Below, piece after piece: positions 1 to 5,144 of a DNA stretch of 17,511 bases (the stretch's first letter is position 1; every line of letters starts with the position of its first letter). The notes below the pieces were generated by a model. It saw only the letters and a list, made by a program, of their open reading frames with translations. It made no database searches and had not been told where the DNA came from. Source of the stretch: an uncultured Parabacteroides sp. GTDB taxonomy: Bacteria > Bacteroidota > Bacteroidia > Bacteroidales > Tannerellaceae. Made by a program: the position numbers and the translations under genes. The stretch is from NCBI GenBank assembly GCA_900552465.1, contig URZO01000087.1, forward strand, positions 1 through 17,511, given 5' to 3'.

Positions 1-167
1 ATGTAGCCGGCTTCGCTCAGTTTGTCTATCTGTACACTCAGGTTACCGGCGGTGGCCTCCGTTTTTTCTTTCAGATAGACAAAGTCCGCCTCCTCCACCG
101 AGAGGAGGATAGACATGACGGCCAGCCGTAATTGCGAGTGGAGTAGAGGGTCTAATTCTTTGAACAT
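1..167 (-). CDS. winged-helix transcriptional regulator (HTH_34-like), 3' end cut by window edge
   Basis: The first 55 codons are visible, running leftwards out of the window from an ATG at 167-165. The peptide starts MFKELDPLLHSQLRLAVMSI and continues through VEEADFVYLKEKTEATAGNL to a helix containing SVQIDKLSEAGYI. This is the pattern of the small (about 100-residue) winged-helix DNA-binding family seen as HTH_34 or MarR-like proteins: a helix with R/L-A-V-M-S-I-L, a D-F-x-x-L-K helix, then the G-N-L-S recognition helix and an E-A-G-Y turn. The start overlaps the end of the upstream membrane-protein gene by 16 bases, so the two are translationally coupled. I infer that it is the repressor acting on the TGGTTTATA sites at 833, 3648 and 3729; that link is not shown directly. 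The wing and C-terminus lie outside the window. Confidence 0.85.
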   Translation of the reverse strand, partial: MFKELDPLLHSQLRLAVMSILLSVEEADFVYLKEKTEATAGNLSVQIDKLSEAGY

Positions 168-781
168 GCTTGTTTGGCTTTATGGTTGAGGATATGTCCC
201 GGAATAATCATCATAATTACGAACGATAACCCGAAATAGAGATACCATAAGAGGGTCACCGACTCATCGTGTATCAGCATTGTGAGCATATAAATGCAAA
301 AGACAAATGCAACTATCGGCGAATAAATCATCCAACGCTCCTGAATAATAATGCCTGTAATCGAAACGCCGAGGCCACAGTAAAGCAAGGATAACGGCAA
401 CATGATGATGAAATCTGCCTGCCGGTATAAGAGGATTTCAATTACGCCGGATGTGATAAAAGTAAAAGCAAACATCCAGCCCAGCACACGCCAAACCTGG
501 TTTATTACTTTGTCTGTATAGGTGACGACAGCCGCCGGCTTCTGCCTTTTCTTGTAAGCGATAAGCGGCCATACTCCGAATAGAAACATCCAGCCCCAGG
601 TCCATATAAAAGAGTGGGTCAGGGTTATCAGGACGAACAACGCGATGGACAGCCCGGCCGTACAATATCCCCAATATAGAAACTGGTTTCCGTTACCGAC
701 TTCCATGTTCTGTTTGCTGGAATGAATCATTTGTGTGATAAGCTCCAGACTTTCTTTCTCTGTTAATCTTTTTTCTTCCAT
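152..781 (-). CDS. six-segment integral membrane protein of unknown function, partner of the adjacent regulator
   Basis: A 209-residue protein with a charged cytoplasmic N-terminus (about residues 1-32, with the K/E-rich start MEEKRLTEKESLELITQMI). Six hydrophobic segments follow, at roughly 34-54, 58-76, 96-118, 122-146, 149-169 and 174-197, and a short basic tail ends the protein. I do not recognise a catalytic or transport motif. Pairs of a small winged-helix regulator and a membrane protein of about 200 residues occur in Bacteroidetes, and the 16-base overlap with the regulator start supports joint function, perhaps modulation of the regulator; that is inference. The start at 781 fits a promoter at 822-829 with a leader of about 34 bases. 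The gene lies 82 bases downstream of the receptor-like gene, so it may be expressed both from its own promoter and by read-through. Confidence 0.85.
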   Translation of the reverse strand: MEEKRLTEKESLELITQMIHSSKQNMEVGNGNQFLYWGYCTAGLSIALFVLITLTHSFIWTWGWMFLFGVWPLIAYKKRQKPAAVVTYTDKVINQVWRVLGWMFAFTFITSGVIEILLYRQADFIIMLPLSLLYCGLGVSITGIIIQERWMIYSPIVAFVFCIYMLTMLIHDESVTLLWYLYFGLSFVIMMIIPGHILNHKAKQACSKN

Positions 782-821
782 GATTATATCTTTTTTCTTT
801 TTATTCCTTCCACATTCCGTT

Positions 822-829
822 CAAAGATA
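822..829 (-). promoter_or_regulatory. Bacteroidetes -7 box of an internal promoter for the membrane protein/regulator pair
   Basis: Read on the minus strand the sequence is TATCTTTG, an exact match to the Bacteroidetes -7 consensus TAnnTTTG. Transcription would start near 815, giving a leader of about 34 bases before the ATG at 781. No TTTG is present at the expected -33 distance, so the promoter may be weak or may depend on a regulator. A degenerate operator begins 3 bases upstream of this box. Confidence 0.6.
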
Positions 830-832
830 ATG

Positions 833-851
833 TGGTTTATGTTATCTCTTT
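833..851. promoter_or_regulatory. degenerate operator copy (one good half-site) in the internal promoter
   Basis: The sequence matches TGGTTTATA-T-TATAAACCA at 12 of 19 positions. The left half is TGGTTTATG and the core TTAT is kept, but the right half is lost. It starts exactly 3 bases beyond the -7 box at 822-829, the same geometry as the perfect site at 3729-3747 relative to its own -7 box. This shared placement makes chance similarity less likely and suggests autoregulation of the regulator gene. Confidence 0.5.
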
Positions 852-863
852 ATATTTTTTATT

Positions 864-3239
864 CTATTTTTCTTTTAGCCGGTTGAATTCACTTTCCGAA
901 CTGCGCTCTATCGTCTTCTTCGCCACTTTCTTCCCACTGTTGAAACTCCATGAAAGCGAAACCTTGAAGATGCGTCCGGCACTGCCCTCTTTGTAATGGG
1001 ATTCGGTTTTGTAAGCATCCAGGTTGTTGACGTAATTGTTGTAGCGGTTGAAGATGTTGTTGACACCAGCTGTGACGAGCAACCTTTCGTTCATGAATTT
1101 CTTACGTAGCGTGAAGCCGAGCGTATGACGGGGCGCTACTTCGCTGTTTCCGGAATAGAGGCGGCTTGCTCCTCCGTATTGAATTTCCATATTGTAACCG
1201 GCAGGCAGGTAGAAGGTCGCGGTGGCGTTGGCAAACATCAGGTAATGTTTGGCTAAAGCGGCCGACTCCGACATCCTGATATCTTGTTTCACTCCTATGA
1301 AGTTGGCAGCCAGGTTACACCAGCGAACCGGTTGGAACGGAAGATTGACGGCAATGAACCAGTGATTTTCCGTGCTATGGTTTTCGGGTGTGATATAGGA
1401 AATGTCCGGATCGTTTGCATCCTGTTTGCAAAATTCGCGGATGAGGTTGTGGTGCAGGTTCCCGCCCACTGTCACCGTATACCGGTACTGGTACACCCAC
1501 GTTAAGTTGAAACGGTTGATATAAGTCGGCTTTAAATACGGGTTTCCTATCTGGTAACTGTAGTCCGACAGTTGGATGTGATTGGGACTGAGTGAATGGA
1601 ACGCCGGCCGCTCGATATTCCGGGAGTATTGCCCGACAAGCATAGACGTTTTCAGACTGTTGAACGCATAGGAAACATTCAGGTTCGGGAACAGGTCGAA
1701 ATAGTCCCGGCGGATGTTGTCGGTACGGTTCGACGTCCGTGTATATTCCCCTCTCAGCCCTGCGACGAAAGACCAGCGGCCTGTCCCTGCTGAAAAAGAA
1801 CCATATCCGCCGACGATGTTTTCCCGGTAGTTGAGGACGTATCCATAAGCGGGGTTCGGCTCCCACAATTGTCCGGACAAGCCTTCGTAGCACGAGTTGT
1901 CGTTCATATCGGTAAACGTATATTTTATACCGGCTTTCAGCGACATCCCTTTTTTGAGGTATCGGGAAAGGGACAGGTCGGATGTGACAATGTCGTAGGT
2001 CGCGTCGGCATTACTTCTGTATGTAGTGTCGCTTTGCCCTCCCATAGCTTGCCTGAGGACGAAATAATCATTGTTACCCGTCGATTTCTTACCTGCATAG
2101 TCGACAATGAGTTTGATCAGTGAACCCTGGTTGTCCAGTTTATGCAGGTAGTTGGCCGTGGCTGTGAATGTGTTGTATTCGTTTCTCTGGAAATATTCAC
2201 CCATGCTGTTGACCGGCAAATTCCCTTTTACCAGCTCCGTCCGACTATAAGAATTAGCCTTTGCACCCTGTCCGATATATTCGATTTCTGCTCCGAAACT
2301 ATTCAGGGTATCCGCATCCCAGGTAATGCCGAGACGGCCGGTTCCGTAATTCGATCGGTTCTCAAACCGGGACAGGCTGGAGAAGCGGGTATCGTCTGTC
2401 GTATATGAGCGGATGGAATTCATATCGCTCTTATCCTTCGGAGTGAAAATTCCGGAAGCGGCGGCGTTAATACTCCATTTTCCCATGCGTGCATTCAGAC
2501 TGGCAGACGGCATATAGCGGTTTAGCGAAGAGGCAACGGCTGTACCCATTAATATGTTTCCCTGCACGCCGTTATCCAGCCTGCGCCGGAGGGCGATACG
2601 GATGACTCCGCCACGTGTATTGGCGTCGTATTCGGCTCCGGCAACCGGTATCACCTCGATTTGCCTGATATCTTCCGATTTCAGGGAACGCAGATAAGAG
2701 AGCAGTTCTTCACCGGTCAGTTTGATTTCCCGGTTGTTGACAAATACTTTCGTGCCCGAAGCACCGTTGATGGATATCTGGTCGTCCGATAGCCATACGC
2801 CCGGCGCTTGCGACAGCAGTTCCGTTCCGTCTTTTCCGCTGGTGGGCGAGATGTTGACGATAAAGCGGTCGGCCTTGCGTTCGATTTCTTTTGCTTGTAC
2901 GACTACTTCTTTCAGGGCATAAGCCGCGGGTTGCAGGATAAAGGTTTCGTGGGTAGGGGCGGATAGCTGGAGCTGCTTTCGTTCCGTTTCATATCCGATG
3001 CATTGTATGATTAATGCATAATCTCCCCTGTCAGCCTTCAATGCGAAGTTCCCCGCATCGTCGGTTGTCCCTCCGGCTATTTGCCTGTCGCCTTGCAGAA
3101 GGACAACAGTTGCATAGTCTATCACATCTCCTCCGGGATTGTGGATTTGGCCGGAGTAGATCACCGTGCCTGCCTGGCTGCGGACTTTCCCCGGAAGGAT
3201 TGCCGCTGCCAGCAGGATCAGGAGTAAAACCCTTTTCAT
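864..3239 (-). CDS. TonB-dependent-receptor-like outer membrane beta-barrel protein
   Basis: A 791-residue outer-membrane protein. A signal peptide (MKRVLLLILLAAAILPGKVR, cleavage around residue 21) is followed by a CarboxypepD_reg-like beta domain at about 24-108 (VIYSGQIHNPGGDVIDYATV). A plug-type domain follows at about 110-218 (KEVVVQAKEIERKADRF, then VFVNNREIKLTGEELLSYL and IRQIEVIPVAGAEYDANTRG). The rest is a long aromatic-rich barrel of the OMP_b-brl_3 type with repeated NLSYAFNSL- and GLRGEYTRTS-like strands. Members of this family of about 800 residues are common in Bacteroidetes; the substrate is usually unknown and they are shorter than SusC. No SusD-like partner is next to it, which argues against a standard glycan-uptake pair. 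The gene starts 4 bases after the DUF2141 gene ends, so the two are co-transcribed from the promoter at 3718-3749. Confidence 0.9.
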   Translation of the reverse strand: MKRVLLLILLAAAILPGKVRSQAGTVIYSGQIHNPGGDVIDYATVVLLQGDRQIAGGTTDDAGNFALKADRGDYALIIQCIGYETERKQLQLSAPTHETFILQPAAYALKEVVVQAKEIERKADRFIVNISPTSGKDGTELLSQAPGVWLSDDQISINGASGTKVFVNNREIKLTGEELLSYLRSLKSEDIRQIEVIPVAGAEYDANTRGGVIRIALRRRLDNGVQGNILMGTAVASSLNRYMPSASLNARMGKWSINAAASGIFTPKDKSDMNSIRSYTTDDTRFSSLSRFENRSNYGTGRLGITWDADTLNSFGAEIEYIGQGAKANSYSRTELVKGNLPVNSMGEYFQRNEYNTFTATANYLHKLDNQGSLIKLIVDYAGKKSTGNNDYFVLRQAMGGQSDTTYRSNADATYDIVTSDLSLSRYLKKGMSLKAGIKYTFTDMNDNSCYEGLSGQLWEPNPAYGYVLNYRENIVGGYGSFSAGTGRWSFVAGLRGEYTRTSNRTDNIRRDYFDLFPNLNVSYAFNSLKTSMLVGQYSRNIERPAFHSLSPNHIQLSDYSYQIGNPYLKPTYINRFNLTWVYQYRYTVTVGGNLHHNLIREFCKQDANDPDISYITPENHSTENHWFIAVNLPFQPVRWCNLAANFIGVKQDIRMSESAALAKHYLMFANATATFYLPAGYNMEIQYGGASRLYSGNSEVAPRHTLGFTLRKKFMNERLLVTAGVNNIFNRYNNYVNNLDAYKTESHYKEGSAGRIFKVSLSWSFNSGKKVAKKTIERSSESEFNRLKEK

Positions 3240-3243
3240 AGCT

Positions 3244-3618
3244 CTATTCGTTAGTCGGGTAATACAATTTCAGACTGATTGTCTCTTCGTCCTCTTTTGG
3301 CTTGCAACTCTTCATTGCGTAGCCTTCGGCCGGCTTTTTGTCTTCCGTGAAATCCATTTTCCAATTATCGTTTTCGTCGTGGAAAACCGACAGCTCGAAT
3401 TCGTCCCATTCTACATTCTCTAATTTGACGACGGCTGTCCCGTTTTCCGCTTTTGCCATTCCGTAAACCGGTTTGCTCTCTTTTCCCTGTTGGGCCATGA
3501 CCATGATGTTCCCTTTATCACCCCGTACATGACTCACCTTTACGATGATTGTACGTGCCATTACTGAACTGCAACTGAAAATCAGCGCCCAAATGCTTGC
3601 TGCTATAATCCGTTTCAT
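3244..3618 (-). CDS. secreted DUF2141 domain protein
   Basis: A 124-residue protein with a signal peptide (MKRIIAASIWALIFSCSSVMA, cleavage near residue 21) and a single small beta-sandwich domain of the DUF2141 type. The recognisable family signature is the stretch at about residues 78-104, FHDENDNWKMDFTEDKKPAEGY, where the H-D-E-N-x-N and P-x-E-G-Y positions are typical. The preceding strand AVVKLENVEWDEFELSVF also fits. The function is unknown; family members are exported and often lie beside outer-membrane receptor genes, as here. It is the first gene of the leftward operon. Its leader of about 93 bases contains a second copy of the operator (3648-3666), and its promoter contains the perfect copy. 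Confidence 0.88.
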   Translation of the reverse strand: MKRIIAASIWALIFSCSSVMARTIIVKVSHVRGDKGNIMVMAQQGKESKPVYGMAKAENGTAVVKLENVEWDEFELSVFHDENDNWKMDFTEDKKPAEGYAMKSCKPKEDEETISLKLYYPTNE

Positions 3619-3647
3619 CTCTTTACTCTTTTAAATCGTGAATAAAT

Positions 3648-3666
3648 AAGTTTATAATATAAACCA
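3648..3666. promoter_or_regulatory. second operator copy in the leader of the DUF2141 operon
   Basis: Seventeen of 19 positions match the minus-strand form of TGGTTTATA-T-TATAAACCA; only the two outermost left bases differ. Its centre (3657) is 81 bases from the centre of the perfect copy at 3738, close to eight helical turns, which would allow looping or cooperative binding. It lies about 50 bases downstream of the predicted transcription start. A further inverted half-site-like stretch (TGGATTAAA, 3671-3679) adjoins it through the palindrome CCATATATGG at 3664-3673. Confidence 0.65.
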
Positions 3667-3717
3667 TATATGGATTAAAAAAGTGCAAGGAGCTGCGCGT
3701 TTCTCACTTACACACTG

Positions 3718-3749
3718 CAAATATAAAATGGTTTATATTATAAACCAAA
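3718..3749 (-). promoter_or_regulatory. promoter of the DUF2141/receptor operon (-33 and -7 boxes)
   Basis: On the minus strand TTTG (3749-3746) is followed after exactly 20 bases by TATATTTG (3725-3718). Both boxes match the Bacteroidetes housekeeping promoter TTTG-N19-21-TAnnTTTG. The predicted transcript starts near 3711, giving a leader of about 93 bases before the ATG at 3618. Almost the whole spacer is filled by the 19-bp operator, so occupation of that site should block RNA polymerase. Confidence 0.8.
3729..3747. promoter_or_regulatory. perfect 19-bp inverted-repeat operator inside a promoter spacer
   Basis: The sequence is TGGTTTATA-T-TATAAACCA, two perfect 9-base arms around one base, ideal for a dimeric winged-helix protein. 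It fills the gap between the -33 and -7 boxes of the leftward promoter. It also lies about 120 bases upstream of the -33-like box of the rightward esterase promoter, so it could in principle influence both directions. The likely ligand is the regulator whose gene begins at 167, by inference from repetition of the site in front of that gene. Confidence 0.75.
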
Positions 3750-3869
3750 TAAAAAGGAGAAAATCTTTCAATTATTTTCAAAAACACTCCGGGATATCAG
3801 TCAGGGTAGTTTGTTTCCGGTTGTTTTGGGGCGATAGTGCGTTTCCGCCTGAAAGTCGTCAGTCATTTA

Positions 3870-3901
3870 GTTGCTTCCTATGGAAAAAAGGTGTAGTTTT
3901 G
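3870..3901 (+). promoter_or_regulatory. promoter of the esterase/plug-protein operon
   Basis: TAGTTTTG at 3894-3901 matches the -7 consensus TAnnTTTG, with GTTG (one mismatch to TTTG) 20 bases upstream at 3870-3873. The predicted start near 3907 leaves a leader of about 33 bases before the ATG at 3940. It also rules out the upstream ATG at 3871, which would lie inside the promoter. Confidence 0.65.
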
Positions 3902-3939
3902 AAGAGATAATTCTGAAGACTAATTTTAATTGTAGTATT

Positions 3940-5118
3940 ATGAAAAAAGTATTGACACTATTTATTGCACTGTTGGTGAGCACGATTACCTTTGCGCAGC
4001 AGTCACTTTGGGGAGGTGGAACACTTGTCTCTCCTGAAATTCATGAAAACAACACGGTTACATTCCGCCTACGGGCACCTAAAGCGGTAAAGGTGCAGGT
4101 AACCGGCGATTTCCTGTCCAGCCCTCCCGGAAAGCCCGAAGGTCCTGCCGCAGCTGATCTGAAAGAAGGCCCGGAGGGTGTTTGGGAATATACTACACCG
4201 GAACCGCTGGCACCGGAACTGTATAACTATTCTTTCATCGTAGATGGTTTGAAGATGCCGGACCCCAGCAACATCTATCTGGTTCGTGATGTGTCATCTC
4301 TGATGAATATGTTCATTATCGGTGGAGGACGTGCGGATTTATATAAGGTGAATGCCGTGCCCCACGGAACGGTTTCCCGCGTATGGTATAACAGTCCGAC
4401 GCTGGGTACAACCCGCAGGATGACTGTTTATACACCGGCCGGCTATGAGACGAGCGGCAAGCGCTATCCGGTATTCTATCTGCTGCATGGTATGGGCGGA
4501 GATGAGGAAGCCTGGGTGACGTTGGGACGTGCGACCCAGATCCTGGATAACCTGATTGCCGAGGGAAAAGCAAAACCGATGATTGTCGTTATGACGAATG
4601 GCAATGCGGCCTTAGAAGCGGCTCCTGGTGAATCTTCCCTGGGACTGGTACCCCCGACGACTAAATTGCCTAAGACAATGGAAGGCTCTTTCGAAGCGGC
4701 TTTTCCGGATGTCGTGAAGTTTATCGACGCGAACTACCGTACGGTTAAGAATAAGTCAGGCCGTGCCATAGCCGGCTTGTCGATGGGCGGTTACCATTCA
4801 TTGCATATCTCTAAACAGTATCCGGACTTGTTCGACTATGTCGGTTTGTATTCAGCCGCCATTTGGCCGGGTAAGGATGTAGAATCTCCCGTATATAAGG
4901 ATATGGAGAAAAAGCTGAGTGTGCAGTTTGCCAAGAAGCCGGCTCTCTATTGGATTGCTATCGGCAAGACTGATTTCTTGTATAAGGCAAACACCGATTA
5001 CCGCAAACTCCTCGACGATAATCATTACCCCTATACTTATTACGAATCGGACGGCGGCCATATCTGGCGCAACTGGCGCATTTACCTGTCGGAATTTGTG
5101 CCGATGTTGTTCAGGTAG
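3940..5118 (+). CDS. secreted esterase, N-terminal E-set (CBM48-like) domain plus CE1-type alpha/beta hydrolase
   Basis: A 392-residue protein that hydrolyses an ester, probably on a polysaccharide substituent such as acetyl or feruloyl. The signal peptide is MKKVLTLFIALLVSTITFA. An immunoglobulin-like E-set domain covers about 35-125 (NTVTFRLRAPKAVKVQVTGDF). The esterase-D/feruloyl-esterase-like hydrolase covers about 145-390 (MTVYTPAGYETSGKRYPVFY, LLHGMGGDEEAW). The proposed triad is Ser281 in GLSMGG, Asp345 in GKTDFLY and His374 in GGHIW. This architecture is common in Bacteroidetes glycan-degrading loci, but no other carbohydrate enzyme is adjacent, so the substrate stays open. The first ATG of the open frame (3871) adds a charged, non-signal extension and lies inside the promoter; 3940 restores a normal signal peptide. 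The next gene follows after 26 bases. Confidence 0.88.
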   Translation: MKKVLTLFIALLVSTITFAQQSLWGGGTLVSPEIHENNTVTFRLRAPKAVKVQVTGDFLSSPPGKPEGPAAADLKEGPEGVWEYTTPEPLAPELYNYSFIVDGLKMPDPSNIYLVRDVSSLMNMFIIGGGRADLYKVNAVPHGTVSRVWYNSPTLGTTRRMTVYTPAGYETSGKRYPVFYLLHGMGGDEEAWVTLGRATQILDNLIAEGKAKPMIVVMTNGNAALEAAPGESSLGLVPPTTKLPKTMEGSFEAAFPDVVKFIDANYRTVKNKSGRAIAGLSMGGYHSLHISKQYPDLFDYVGLYSAAIWPGKDVESPVYKDMEKKLSVQFAKKPALYWIAIGKTDFLYKANTDYRKLLDDNHYPYTYYESDGGHIWRNWRIYLSEFVPMLFR

Positions 5119-5144
5119 CCGGTTCTTTAATATAAAATCATATC

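Noticed and set aside
1375..1893. 172-codon antisense frame within the receptor gene
   Set aside because: Another frame of the same strand as the receptor gene; rich in Arg/Pro/His as expected for a shadow and with no recognisable motif.
3683..3910. 75-codon frame between the divergent operons
   Set aside because: It overlaps the leftward promoter, the operator and the esterase promoter, which better explain this DNA.
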